From: Pseudomonas sp. S06B 330
Lineage (GTDB): Bacteria > Pseudomonadota > Gammaproteobacteria > Pseudomonadales > Pseudomonadaceae
Assembly (NCBI RefSeq): GCF_002845275.2
Contig: NZ_CP088149.1
Coordinates: 5,462,001 to 5,526,000 of the forward strand
Length of the DNA stretch: 64,000 nt
Direction: 5' to 3'
The position numbers and the translations under genes are program-made. Positions 39,985 through 48,817 of this stretch are shown one piece after another. How positions within the stretch are numbered: the stretch's first letter is position 1; every line of letters starts with the position of its first letter. The notes beneath the pieces are model-generated. The model was not told the origin of the DNA, ran no database searches, and saw nothing but the letters and a program-made list of their open reading frames with translations.

Positions 39985-40779
39985 TTACTTGATCAGACCA
40001 TCCAGCGGCGACGAGGCGCTGGCATAGAGTTTTTTCGGCATACGCCCGGCGAGGTAGGCCAGGCGGCCGGCAACGATGGCGTGTTTCATGGCTTCAGCCA
40101 TCATGATCGGCTGCTGAGCGTTGGCGATTGCCGAGTTCATCAGCACTGCTTCACAGCCCATTTCCATGGCGATGGTGGCATCCGAAGCGGTACCGACACC
40201 GGCGTCGACCAGTACCGGAACTTTCGATTCTTCGAGGATGATCTGCAGGTTGTACGGATTGCAGATACCCAGGCCAGTACCAATCAGGCCAGCCAGCGGC
40301 ATCACCGCGATGCAACCGGCCTCTGCCAGTTGGCGGGCGATGATCGGGTCGTCGCTGGTATACACCATCACGTCGAAACCGTCCTTGACCAGCACTTCGG
40401 CGGCCTTGAGGGTTTCGATCACGTTGGGGAACAGGGTTTTCTGGTCGGCCAGTACTTCCAGTTTGACCAGGTTGTGGCCATCGAGCAGCTCACGGGCCAG
40501 ACGACAGGTACGCACTGCTTCAACGGCGTCATAGCAGCCTGCAGTGTTCGGCAGGATAGTGTAGCGATCCGGCGGCAGCACATCGAGCAGGTTCGGTTCG
40601 CCCGGGTTCTGGCCGATGTTGGTACGACGCACGGCAACGGTGACGATCTCGGCACCCGAGGCTTCGATGGCCAGGCGGGTTTCTTCAAGGTCACGGTATT
40701 TACCGGTGCCGACCAGCAGGCGCGACTGGAAGGTACGGCCGGCCAGAGTGAAAGGCTTGTCGCTGCGAAGGTTGCTCAT
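39985..40779 (-). CDS. thiG: Thiazole synthase
   Basis: A 264-residue TIM-barrel enzyme that builds the thiazole phosphate of thiamine from DXP, dehydroglycine and ThiS thiocarboxylate. The AVRRTN segment and the Schiff-base lysine in [10 protein letters not shown] are present, with the phosphate loop [14 protein letters not shown] 40779 ([10 protein letters not shown]) gives the usual length. It is preceded by thiS. Confidence 0.96.
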   Translation of the reverse strand: MSNLRSDKPFTLAGRTFQSRLLVGTGKYRDLEETRLAIEASGAEIVTVAVRRTNIGQNPGEPNLLDVLPPDRYTILPNTAGCYDAVEAVRTCRLARELLDGHNLVKLEVLADQKTLFPNVIETLKAAEVLVKDGFDVMVYTSDDPIIARQLAEAGCIAVMPLAGLIGTGLGICNPYNLQIILEESKVPVLVDAGVGTASDATIAMEMGCEAVLMNSAIANAQQPIMMAEAMKHAIVAGRLAYLAGRMPKKLYASASSPLDGLIK

Positions 40780-40827
40780 CGGAAATCCTCTGAAAGGTTG
40801 AGGGACTTGCAAGGTAATCCTGGGGCT

Positions 40828-41028
40828 CTAGCCGCCGCCGATGGCATGCACGACTTCGACCTGATCACCTTCACACAGCGCCGTCGCTGCGTGCTGGCTA
40901 CGTGGCACGATATCCAGGTTGAGCTCTACCGCGACACGGCGCCCGACAAGGTCCAGGCGGGTCAGCAGGGCCTCGACGCTTTCGCCATCGGGCAACTCGA
41001 AGGGTTCACCGTTCAATTGAATGCGCAT
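40828..41028 (-). CDS. thiS: Sulfur carrier protein ThiS
   Basis: A 66-residue ubiquitin-fold carrier. The C-terminus ends in GG (HAIGGG), the site of thiocarboxylation needed to deliver sulfur to ThiG. ATG 41028 (MRIQLNGEPFELPDGES) is chosen over the upstream in-frame start. It lies 48 bases upstream of thiG. Confidence 0.94.
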   Translation of the reverse strand: MRIQLNGEPFELPDGESVEALLTRLDLVGRRVAVELNLDIVPRSQHAATALCEGDQVEVVHAIGGG

Positions 41029-41129
41029 GCGCACGGCCACCATTATTTTTAGGGGCCAGCATTCTAGCCCCGATCAGGTGCTGCGACCAAGGCCAAGCAT
41101 CGCCATTCGTCTCGATTCGGACCGCCGAG

Positions 41130-41501
41130 TCAACCCAGACGCCAGGCGGCAAGCCCCAGGCACAGCCAGCCACCGAGGAACGCCAGGCCGCCAATGGGCG
41201 TGATCATACCCAGTTTGCCGACGCCACTGAGGGTCAACAGGTACAAGCTGCCGGAGAACAGCACAATCCCCACGGCGAACAAGCCACCGGCCCAACCAAT
41301 CAGGCGACCGGGTAACTGCGTGGCCAGCACGGCAACGCCGAGCAGGGCTAGGGCATGCACCAACTGATAGGTGACCCCGGTATGGAAGATCGCCAGGTAC
41401 TCGCTGCTCAGACGCCCCTTCAGACCGTGTGCAGCAAAGGCCCCGAGGGCAACGCCGGTGAATCCGAAAAAGGCAGCGAGCAAGAGAAAACTACGCAACA
41501 T
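41130..41501 (-). CDS. DUF423 inner-membrane protein
   Basis: A 123-residue protein with four hydrophobic helices. The N-terminus has the family signature GFTGVALGAFAAHGLK, and the later GVGKLGMITPIGG turn is also typical of DUF423. The function is unknown. ATG 41501 is preferred over two upstream in-frame starts. It is divergent from mtgA. Confidence 0.87.
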   Translation of the reverse strand: MLRSFLLLAAFFGFTGVALGAFAAHGLKGRLSSEYLAIFHTGVTYQLVHALALLGVAVLATQLPGRLIGWAGGLFAVGIVLFSGSLYLLTLSGVGKLGMITPIGGLAFLGGWLCLGLAAWRLG

Positions 41502-41530
41502 GAGGCGACTCCTAGTCATCACAGGGTCTG

Positions 41531-41536
41531 TATAAT
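41531..41536 (+). promoter_or_regulatory. Putative mtgA -10 box
   Basis: TATAAT lies 34 bases before the mtgA ATG, directly preceded by TG. No strong -35 hexamer is visible, so it may be an extended -10-like promoter. Confidence 0.45.
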
Positions 41537-41569
41537 GGCCCGCTCATTCGGTTCGGCCAAGCCATCTCT

Positions 41570-42292
41570 ATGTTGTCGTCCATTATCCGCCGTCTTACCC
41601 GCGCCCTGCTCTGGTTCGCTGCTGGCAGCGCTTTGCTGGTACTGATGCTGCGCTGGATACCCCCGCCGGGCACAGCATTGATGGTCGAACGCAAGGTCGA
41701 ATCCTGGTTCAACGGCGAGCCGATTGACCTGCAACGCGACTGGGAGCCGTGGGAGCGTATCTCCGATGAGCTCAAGGTTGCAGTGATCGCCGGCGAAGAT
41801 CAGAAGTTTGCCAGTCACTGGGGTTTCGACTTCATTGCCATCCAGGCGGCGCTTGCCCACAACGAACGCGGCGGCAGCATTCGCGGCGCCAGCACCCTGA
41901 GCCAGCAAGTGGCCAAGAACCAGTTTCTCTGGTCGGGCCGTAGTTGGTTGCGCAAGGGCCTGGAAGCCTGGTTTACGGCGCTGATTGAGTTGCTGTGGTC
42001 CAAGGAGCGGATACTTGAGGTGTACCTCAACAGTGCCGAATGGGGCGAGGGCGTGTTCGGCGCCCAAGCTGCGGCGCAACATCATTTTGGCGTCGATGCC
42101 AGCCGCTTGAGCCGTCAGCAGGCCAGCTTGCTGGCCGCCGTGCTGCCTAGCCCGCTGAACTGGAGCGCCAGCCGCCCCAGCAGTTACGTGGCACGGCGTG
42201 CCGGCTGGATTCGTCAGCAGATGCGTCAGTTGGGTGGCAGTGGCTATCTGGTGCAGCTGGAAAGCCCGCGCAAGGCGCCCTGGAACCAATAA
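41570..42292 (+). CDS. mtgA: Monofunctional peptidoglycan glycosyltransferase
   Basis: A 240-residue GT51 enzyme anchored by one N-terminal helix (about 11-28). Catalytic Glu is in AGEDQKFASHWGFD, and the GASTLSQQVAKN and LEVYLNSAEWG motifs follow. It polymerises lipid II glycan chains without a transpeptidase domain. A strong terminator begins at its stop codon. Confidence 0.95.
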   Translation: MLSSIIRRLTRALLWFAAGSALLVLMLRWIPPPGTALMVERKVESWFNGEPIDLQRDWEPWERISDELKVAVIAGEDQKFASHWGFDFIAIQAALAHNERGGSIRGASTLSQQVAKNQFLWSGRSWLRKGLEAWFTALIELLWSKERILEVYLNSAEWGEGVFGAQAAAQHHFGVDASRLSRQQASLLAAVLPSPLNWSASRPSSYVARRAGWIRQQMRQLGGSGYLVQLESPRKAPWNQ

Positions 42293-42327
42293 AAAACCCG
42301 GCAAAGCGTACACCTTGCCGGGTTTTT
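42292..42327. terminator. Bidirectional terminator after mtgA
   Basis: AAAAACCCGGCAA and TTGCCGGGTTTTT form a 13-base stem around a 10-base loop, between the convergent mtgA and DUF1993 genes. Confidence 0.9.
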
Positions 42328-42355
42328 ATTGTTTGCTGATTACTGGGTAAACGCC

Positions 42356-42865
42356 TTAGAACGCGCCCATGTAGTCACGTTTGCCCACTTCCACACCATT
42401 GTGACGCAGGATTGCGTACGTGGTGGTTACGTGGAAAAAGAACTGCGGCAGGCCGTAAGTCAGCAAATAAGCCTGGCCAGTGAAGCGCTTCTCTTTTGGC
42501 GTGCCCGGACGGGTCACGATTTCGATGCCTTCCTTGCCATCGATCTGCGCCGGCGCAACGCCGTCCAGGAAAGCCAGAACCTTAGTGATCAGCGCCTGCA
42601 GCTCAGCAAAGGTAGTTTCGCTGTCATCGTATTTCGGCAACTCGACCTCAGCCAAGCGCGTCGATACACCCTTGGCGAAATCAACAGCGATCTGTACCTG
42701 GCGAACCAGTGGAAACATATCCGGATACAGGCGAGCCTGCAGGAAGACGCTCGGATCAATGTTTTTCGCCGTGGCGTGAGCTTCGGCCTTGTTCAGAACC
42801 TCACTCATGGCGTTGAGCATTTGCTTGAAAACAGGAACAGAAGCGGCGTACAAGGAAATGGTCAT
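42356..42865 (-). CDS. DUF1993 family protein
   Basis: A 169-residue cytosolic protein recognised as DUF1993 by its start (MTISLYAASVPVFKQMLNAM) and its FFFHVTTTYAILRHNGVEVGKRDYMG end. It resembles the DinB-like four-helix fold, but no metal triad is evident. The function is unknown. It stands alone between two strong terminators, so it is an independent transcription unit inserted between mtgA and rpoH. Confidence 0.85.
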   Translation of the reverse strand: MTISLYAASVPVFKQMLNAMSEVLNKAEAHATAKNIDPSVFLQARLYPDMFPLVRQVQIAVDFAKGVSTRLAEVELPKYDDSETTFAELQALITKVLAFLDGVAPAQIDGKEGIEIVTRPGTPKEKRFTGQAYLLTYGLPQFFFHVTTTYAILRHNGVEVGKRDYMGAF

Positions 42866-42956
42866 AACAGTCTCGACAGGGGTGACGGAAAAAGTGACGG
42901 TGCCAATGCGGCGCGATTATAGACCTGCGCTGCCGTCTGAATGACCTGGCACCATA

Positions 42957-42984
42957 AAAAAGCCCCGACACGTCGGGGCTTTTT
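42957..42984. terminator. Terminator after rpoH
   Basis: AAAAAGCCCCGAC ac GTCGGGGCTTTTT is a 13-base perfect stem with a two-base loop. It lies 20 bases past the rpoH stop and also insulates the DUF1993 promoter. Confidence 0.9.
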
Positions 42985-43004
42985 GTTTATTGCCGTATCA
43001 CGAC

Positions 43005-43859
43005 TCAGATTGCGATCAAGGCTTTCACCTTGTTCATCGCATTCTTTTCCAGCTGACGAATCCGCTCGGCGGATACGCTGTATTTCTCGGCCAGGTCGTG
43101 AAGCGTGGCCTTTTCCTCGGCCAGCCAGCGCTGGTAGAGGATGTCACGGCTACGGTCGTCCAGGCCCTGCAGGGCTTCGTGCAGGTTGCTGGTGGAGTTG
43201 TCGCTCCAATCAGCATCTTCCAGCTGCAGCGCCGGGTCGTAACGATGGTCTTCCAGGTAGTTGGCTGGCGACTGGAACGCGCTGTCGTCGTCAGCTTCAG
43301 CTGCTGGATCAAAGGCCATGTCGTGACCGGTCAGGCGACTTTCCATCTCACGCACTTCACGAGGCTCTACCCCCAGGCTTTCGGCGACACGATGGACTTC
43401 ATCGTTGTTCAGCCAGGCCAGACGCTTCTTCTGGCTGCGCAGGTTGAAGAACAGCTTGCGCTGGGCCTTGGTGGTAGCGACCTTGACGATGCGCCAGTTA
43501 CGCAGGATGAACTCGTGAATCTCGGCCTTGATCCAGTGCACAGCAAAGGACACCAGGCGCACACCCATTTCAGGGTTGAAACGCTTGACCGCTTTCATCA
43601 GGCCAACATTGCCTTCCTGAATCAGGTCGGCCTGGGCCAGCCCGTAGCCGGAATAGCTACGAGCGATATGTACGACAAACCGCAGGTGGGCGAGCACCAT
43701 CTGCCGAGCCGCCTCAAGATTCTGCTCATAGTAGAGACTCTCGGCCAGTTCACGCTCCTGCTCCGGCGTCAGCAGTGGAATGCTGTTGACCGTGTGCACA
43801 TAGGCTTCCAGGTTTGCGCCGGGAACCAGGGCATAGGCAGGTTGCAACGAAGTGGTCAT
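43005..43859 (-). CDS. rpoH: Heat-shock sigma factor RpoH (sigma 32)
   Basis: A 284-residue sigma-70-family factor that directs RNA polymerase to heat-shock promoters. The conserved region 2 core ([20 protein letters not shown]) and the RpoH box [15 protein letters not shown] (about 130-145) are present. Region 4.2 ends the protein ([17 protein letters not shown]). ATG 43859 ([13 protein letters not shown]) gives the usual length. It follows ftsX by 113 bases, the conserved ftsY-ftsE-ftsX-rpoH order. Confidence 0.97.
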   Translation of the reverse strand: MTTSLQPAYALVPGANLEAYVHTVNSIPLLTPEQERELAESLYYEQNLEAARQMVLAHLRFVVHIARSYSGYGLAQADLIQEGNVGLMKAVKRFNPEMGVRLVSFAVHWIKAEIHEFILRNWRIVKVATTKAQRKLFFNLRSQKKRLAWLNNDEVHRVAESLGVEPREVREMESRLTGHDMAFDPAAEADDDSAFQSPANYLEDHRYDPALQLEDADWSDNSTSNLHEALQGLDDRSRDILYQRWLAEEKATLHDLAEKYSVSAERIRQLEKNAMNKVKALIAI

Positions 43860-43972
43860 ACGAAAAAACCTCCGACTCACTAAACTCGTGCCCGCAGGCA
43901 CTGCCAACATTGACCGGAAACCACGAAACAAGTTCCCTAAAAATAAAAAGAGTCAATAGCAGCAAAAAGACA

Positions 43973-45001
43973 CTATCGCGGTGCAAGCTCGCTCAGGTGG
44001 CGGGCGACCGCAATCCAAGCACCGATATACCCTAACAGTACCGCACCAAGCAAGAGCGACAGACCATCGGCAGGCGGAACCCCGGCTAAGGAGAAATCAC
44101 TGCCATATAGCCCGGAGAGCCCGATTACCGCATCATTCAGCCAATTCAGGCCAAATGCTAGCACCCCCCAGGCCAGTACTCCGGCACCCAGGCCGTACAG
44201 CGCGCCCATGTACAGGAAAGGCCGGCGTACATAGCTGTCGGTGCCACCGACCAGCTTGATCACTTCGATCTCGGTACGACGGTTCTCGATGTGCAGGCGA
44301 ATTGTGTTACCAATTACCAAAAGCAGCGCCGAGACCAGCAAAACGGTCAACCCGAAGACAAAGCGGTCGCCCAATTTGAGAATGGCCGCCAGGCGTTCGA
44401 CCCAGACCAGATCAAGTTGCGCCACATCCACCTTGGGCAGCTCCGCAAGGCGCTGGCGCAAGGCTTCAAGGGCCGGTTTGTCAACTTCTGCCGGAGTTAC
44501 CACGACCACACCAGGTAACGGGTTCTCTGGCAGTTCACGGAGGGCATCCCCCAGGCCGGACTGTTGCTGGAACTCTTCCAGTGCTTGCTCGCGACTGACG
44601 TACTCGGCCTCGGCAACGCCCGGCAAGCCCTTGATCTGCTCGCGCAGGGCCTCACCGTCGCGACTGCTGGCATCAAGCTTGAGGTACAGGGAAATTTGCG
44701 CCGCACGCTGCCAGGAGCCACCCAGACGCTCTACGTTGCTCAGCAGCAACGACAGGCCCATCGGCAAGCTCAGTGCTACCGCCATTACCAAACAGGTGAA
44801 AAAGCTGCCGATTGGCTGCTTGCCCAGACGGCGCAAGCTGTCGAGCAGGCTCGAACGGTGGCTTTCCAGCCAGGCATGCAGCAGGGTGCGAAAATCCGGA
44901 CCGTCGTCGTCATGATTGCTGCGTTTGTTCTTTTCCGGTTGAGGATCTGCGGCCTTGGGCGCTACTCGCTCGGAAACCTTGGGACTGCGTGTCGCACTCA
45001 T
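43973..45001 (-). CDS. ftsX: Cell-division protein FtsX
   Basis: A 342-residue polytopic membrane partner of FtsE. A long charged cytoplasmic N-terminus (1-60) precedes helix 1 (about 68-88), a periplasmic domain that activates septal amidases through EnvC, then three further helices. It overlaps the ftsE stop codon by four bases (ATGA). Confidence 0.95.
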   Translation of the reverse strand: MSATRSPKVSERVAPKAADPQPEKNKRSNHDDDGPDFRTLLHAWLESHRSSLLDSLRRLGKQPIGSFFTCLVMAVALSLPMGLSLLLSNVERLGGSWQRAAQISLYLKLDASSRDGEALREQIKGLPGVAEAEYVSREQALEEFQQQSGLGDALRELPENPLPGVVVVTPAEVDKPALEALRQRLAELPKVDVAQLDLVWVERLAAILKLGDRFVFGLTVLLVSALLLVIGNTIRLHIENRRTEIEVIKLVGGTDSYVRRPFLYMGALYGLGAGVLAWGVLAFGLNWLNDAVIGLSGLYGSDFSLAGVPPADGLSLLLGAVLLGYIGAWIAVARHLSELAPR

Positions 45002-45669
45002 TGCCCGGCCTCCCCGTCGCCGATCAAACGGCCGCGCTGCAGGGTCAGCATGCGATGGCGCATGCGCGCGATCAGCGCCAGATCGTGGCTGGCAATCAGC
45101 ACGCTGGTACCCAGGCGATTGATATCTTCGAAAACACCCATAATCTCCGCGGCCAGGCGCGGGTCAAGGTTACCGGTCGGTTCATCGGCCAGCAGCAAGG
45201 CCGGGCGGTGAACGATGGCGCGGGCAATACCGACACGCTGTTGCTGGCCAGTGGACAGGTCACCAGGATACAGCTCGGCTTTATCAGACAGAGCTACCCG
45301 CTCAAGCGCCGAGTCGACGCGCTTGGCCACTTCGGCCTTGGACAAACCAAGGATCTGCAGCGGCAACGCGACGTTGTTGAATACGGTACGGTCGAACAGC
45401 AACTGGTGATTCTGGAACACCACGCCAATCTGGCGGCGCAGGAAGGGGATCTGCGCATTGCTGATCTGCCCCAGATCCTGCCCGGCCAGCAGCAGTTTGC
45501 CGCTGGTCGGTCGTTCCATGGCCAGCAGCAAGCGCAGCAAGGTGCTTTTGCCAGCGCCGGAATGGCCGGTGACGAACAGGAATTCGCCCCGACGCACCCG
45601 AAAACTCAACTCATGCAGACCGACGTGGCCATTGGGGTAGCGCTTGGCGACCTGTTCGAATCGAATCAT
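44998..45669 (-). CDS. ftsE: Cell-division ATP-binding protein FtsE
   Basis: A 223-residue ABC ATPase. Walker A is GHSGAGKST (about 35-43), and the signature motif reads LSTGQQQRVGIARA instead of LSGGQ. Walker B is ALLLADEPTGNLD. It couples ATP use to amidase control through FtsX. The start overlaps the ftsY stop by four bases. Confidence 0.96.
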   Translation of the reverse strand: MIRFEQVAKRYPNGHVGLHELSFRVRRGEFLFVTGHSGAGKSTLLRLLLAMERPTSGKLLLAGQDLGQISNAQIPFLRRQIGVVFQNHQLLFDRTVFNNVALPLQILGLSKAEVAKRVDSALERVALSDKAELYPGDLSTGQQQRVGIARAIVHRPALLLADEPTGNLDPRLAAEIMGVFEDINRLGTSVLIASHDLALIARMRHRMLTLQRGRLIGDGEAGQ

Positions 45670-47231
45670 GGATGCTCCCGCTCGGCAAACAGTGCTTTCA
45701 CGAAGGGTTCAGCTTCGAAGGCGCGCAGATCATCAATACCCTCGCCCACGCCAATATAGCGGATCGGCAGGCCGAACTGCTTGGCCAGGGCGAAGATTAC
45801 CCCGCCCTTGGCGGTGCCATCGAGCTTGGTCAGGGCAAGGCCGGTGAGTTCAACGCTCTGGTTGAAGTGCTTGGCCTGATTGATCGCGTTCTGTCCAGTA
45901 CCGGCGTCCAGCACCAGCAGGACTTCGTGCGGCGCGTCAGCATCGAGCTTGCCGATGACCCGACGGACCTTCTTCAGCTCTTCCATCAGGTTGTCTTTGG
46001 TGTGCAGGCGACCAGCGGTATCGGCAATCAGCACATCGATGCCGCGCGCCTTGGCAGCCTGAACGGCGTCAAAGATCACCGACGCGGAGTCGGCGCCAGT
46101 GTGCTGGGCGATGACCGGGATCTGGTTACGCTCGCCCCAGACCTGCAGCTGCTCGACGGCAGCGGCACGGAAGGTATCACCGGCGGCGAGCATGACTTTC
46201 TTGCCTTCCAGCTGCAGCTTTTTCGCCAGTTTGCCGATGGTGGTGGTCTTGCCCGCGCCATTGACGCCAACGACGAGGATCACAAATGGTTTGTTCTGTG
46301 CCTGGATGCGCAACGGCTGTTCAACCGGCTTGAGCAGGTCTGCCAGTTCGCCTTGCAGGGACTTGTACAGCGCATCACTGTCGGCCAACTGCTTACGTGC
46401 GACCTTCTGGGTCAGGCTCTGGACAATCGCCGAAGTGGCTTCAACGCCAACATCAGCGGTCAGCAAGCGGGTCTCGATCTCGTCGAGCAAGTCGTCGTCG
46501 ATGGCTTTTTTGCCCAGGAACAGGCTGGCCATGCCTTCGCCAATGCTGGCGCTGGTCTTGGACAGGCCTTGCTTGAGGCGGGCGAAGAAGCCACCTTTGC
46601 TCTCCTCGCTGCGGACCGGGGCAGCTTCTTCGACAGGCGCAGGTTCGGCAATCGGTTCGACGATGGCTACAGGCGCTACAGGCGCTACAGGCGCTACAGG
46701 CGCTACAGGCGCTACAGGCGCTACAGGCGCTACAGGCGCTACAGGCGCAGGCTCGGGCATTACCACCGGGGCGGCAACCGGTTCTGGTGCGACGAAAACC
46801 GGCTCAGGTGTCACCACAACCGGCTCAGGCTCAGGCTCAACAATCACAGGCGCAGGTTCGGCCTGGGCTGCCAGCACAGGCGCCGGACGTTCCGGGATTG
46901 GCGGTGGTGTGTGCGGCTCCAGGTCGGCTACCAGTGCTACCGGCTCTTCAGGAACAGGCAGAACCAACCCGACGGGCGGCATCTGCGGCACGGGGGCGGA
47001 GATGACCTGAACAGGTTCAGGTGCGGCAACCGCAGCCGGTGCAACGTCCACCGGAGCAACAGCGGCCGGCGCTTCGTTGATTAGCGCGGCAGGCTGCTCC
47101 GATTCAATCGGCTCAGGGGCTTGTGGCTGCTCGGCAACGGGTTGCTGGGGCTTTTTACGCAGCCAGCCGAACAGGCCTTTCTTTTCACCGGGCGCGGCCG
47201 GCGTCTTTTTGTCGTCGTTGGAACCAAACAT
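45666..47231 (-). CDS. ftsY: Signal recognition particle receptor FtsY
   Basis: A 521-residue SRP receptor. The C-terminal NG GTPase domain (from about residue 225) has [17 protein letters not shown], the DTAGR loop and [10 protein letters not shown]. The N-terminal A domain is long and dominated by Pro, Val, Ala and Glu, including eight tandem VAP tripeptides encoded by a 9-bp minisatellite. It docks translating ribosomes to the membrane. It is the first gene of ftsY-ftsE-ftsX. Confidence 0.96.
   Translation of the reverse strand: MFGSNDDKKTPAAPGEKKGLFGWLRKKPQQPVAEQPQAPEPIESEQPAALINEAPAAVAPVDVAPAAVAAPEPVQVISAPVPQMPPVGLVLPVPEEPVALVADLEPHTPPPIPERPAPVLAAQAEPAPVIVEPEPEPVVVTPEPVFVAPEPVAAPVVMPEPAPVAPVAPVAPVAPVAPVAPVAPVAPVAIVEPIAEPAPVEEAAPVRSEESKGGFFARLKQGLSKTSASIGEGMASLFLGKKAIDDDLLDEIETRLLTADVGVEATSAIVQSLTQKVARKQLADSDALYKSLQGELADLLKPVEQPLRIQAQNKPFVILVVGVNGAGKTTTIGKLAKKLQLEGKKVMLAAGDTFRAAAVEQLQVWGERNQIPVIAQHTGADSASVIFDAVQAAKARGIDVLIADTAGRLHTKDNLMEELKKVRRVIGKLDADAPHEVLLVLDAGTGQNAINQAKHFNQSVELTGLALTKLDGTAKGGVIFALAKQFGLPIRYIGVGEGIDDLRAFEAEPFVKALFAEREHP
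46671..46742. repeat. 9-bp minisatellite in ftsY, eight perfect units
   Basis: The unit AGGCGCTAC on the plus strand repeats eight times without a mismatch and encodes VAP repeats in FtsY. Each step of slippage changes the protein by exactly three residues and keeps the frame. Confidence 0.93.
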
Positions 47232-47461
47232 GGAAGACGGCTATCTCAGGGTAGCGATGCGCCACTGCGGCGCCTCGAAAATTCTTTTAACGCAGAACAG
47301 ACTACTTTTATTCCGGCTCGTTCATGCGCAGCATTTTGTCATCAAGCCTGCGGGCTAGATCCTCGACAGGCATGGTCGTCAGGCAACCGGATCAGTATCC
47401 TAGCACCTCCTAGCCCGCCGACGCTAAGATCACGCGGGCAGTCCTACAGGTTAAACAACGT

Positions 47462-48817
47462 ATGAATGCTCTAGCCCGCCGCGCCGCTGGCCTGTTGCTC
47501 AGCACAGTTTGTCTGCCGTTCGCCGTCTTTGCCGCCGATCCGCAACCCACCCACGAGTTCATTCTCGACAATGGCCTGAAAGTGGTCGTACGCGAGGATC
47601 ACCGGGCGCCAGTGGTGGTCTCGCAAATTTGGTACAAGGTCGGCTCGACTTATGAATCTCCCGGCCAGACCGGCCTTTCCCACGCCCTGGAACACATGAT
47701 GTTCAAGGGTAGCGAGAAAGTTGGCCCCGGCGAAGCTTCGCGCATCCTGCGCGACATCGGCGCCGAAGAAAACGCCTTTACCAGCGACGATTACACCGCT
47801 TACTACCAGGTGCTGGCCCGTGATCGCCTGCCAATCGCCCTGGAGCTGGAGGCTGACCGCATGGCCAGCCTGCGCCTGCCAGCCGATGAGTTCAGCCGCG
47901 AAATCGAGGTAATCAAGGAAGAACGCCGCCTGCGCACCGACGATCAGCCCAACGCCAAAGCGTTCGAGCTGTTCAGCGCCATGGCCTTTCCGGCCAGCAG
48001 CTATCGCACCCCGACCATCGGCTGGATGGCTGACCTGAACCGCATGAAGGTCGAAGAGCTGCGTCATTGGTACGAATCCTGGTACACACCGAACAACGCC
48101 ACCCTGGTGGTGGTTGGCGACGTCACCGTGGACGAGGTCAAAGGTCTGGCCCAGCGTTTCTTCGGTGCCATTCCCAAGCGCGCCACTCCCCCGGCCAAAC
48201 TGCCGCTGGAACTGGCCGAACCGGGCTTGCGGGAAACCACCCTGCATGTGCGCACTCAACTACCAAGCCTGATCTACGGTTTCAACGTCCCGGGCCTGGC
48301 CACCGCCAAGGAGCCACGCACTGTGCACGCCCTGCGTCTGATCTCGGCGCTGCTCGATGGTGGCTATAGCGCCCGCCTGCCAAGCCAGCTGGAGCGCGGC
48401 CAGGAGCTGGTCTCCGGGGCTTCCTCCAACTACAACCCCTTCACTCGCGGCGACAGCCTGTTCCTGATTTCGGCCACGCCGAACCAGCAAAAGAACAAGA
48501 CCCTGGCCGACGTTGAGAAAGGCATCTGGACGCTGCTCGACGAACTCAAGACCACACCTCCTTCGGCGCAAGAACTGGAGCGCGTACGCGCCCAGGTGAT
48601 CGCCGGGTTGGTCTACGACCGTGACTCCATCAGCAGCCAGGCCACCGCCATCGGCATGCTGGAAACGGTCGGCCTGTCATGGAAGTTGATCGACAGTGAA
48701 CTCGACGAGCTGAAAAGCGTGACCCCAGCCGACATCCAGAACGCTGCGCGCACCTATTTCACCCGTGAACGCCTGAGCGTTGCCCACGTACTGCCCGAGG
48801 AGACCGCTCATGAGTGA
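47462..48817 (+). CDS. Secreted M16 zinc metallopeptidase, catalytic partner
   Basis: A 451-residue pitrilysin-family protein with signal peptide (1-25). The inverted zinc motif is intact as HALEH (His74, Glu77, His78), and a downstream ENAFTSDDYTAYY segment contributes to the site. Its C-terminal half is the usual second M16 lobe. It overlaps the next gene by eight bases, and together they form a catalytic/non-catalytic heterodimer as in other gamma-proteobacteria. The substrate is unknown. Confidence 0.92.
   Translation: MNALARRAAGLLLSTVCLPFAVFAADPQPTHEFILDNGLKVVVREDHRAPVVVSQIWYKVGSTYESPGQTGLSHALEHMMFKGSEKVGPGEASRILRDIGAEENAFTSDDYTAYYQVLARDRLPIALELEADRMASLRLPADEFSREIEVIKEERRLRTDDQPNAKAFELFSAMAFPASSYRTPTIGWMADLNRMKVEELRHWYESWYTPNNATLVVVGDVTVDEVKGLAQRFFGAIPKRATPPAKLPLELAEPGLRETTLHVRTQLPSLIYGFNVPGLATAKEPRTVHALRLISALLDGGYSARLPSQLERGQELVSGASSNYNPFTRGDSLFLISATPNQQKNKTLADVEKGIWTLLDELKTTPPSAQELERVRAQVIAGLVYDRDSISSQATAIGMLETVGLSWKLIDSELDELKSVTPADIQNAARTYFTRERLSVAHVLPEETAHE

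Noticed and set aside
39289..41052. Open frame of 587 codons on the plus strand
   Set aside because: It runs antisense through trmB, thiG and thiS, crosses three real genes and their gaps, and shows no domain or ribosome site.
46671..46742. CRISPR-like array
   Set aside because: The units are nine bases, contiguous and coding in frame; there are no spacers.
45672..47084. Open frame of 470 codons on the plus strand with an [12 protein letters not shown] tract
   Set aside because: It is antisense to ftsY. The Arg/Tyr-rich tract is only the other-strand reading of the VAP minisatellite.
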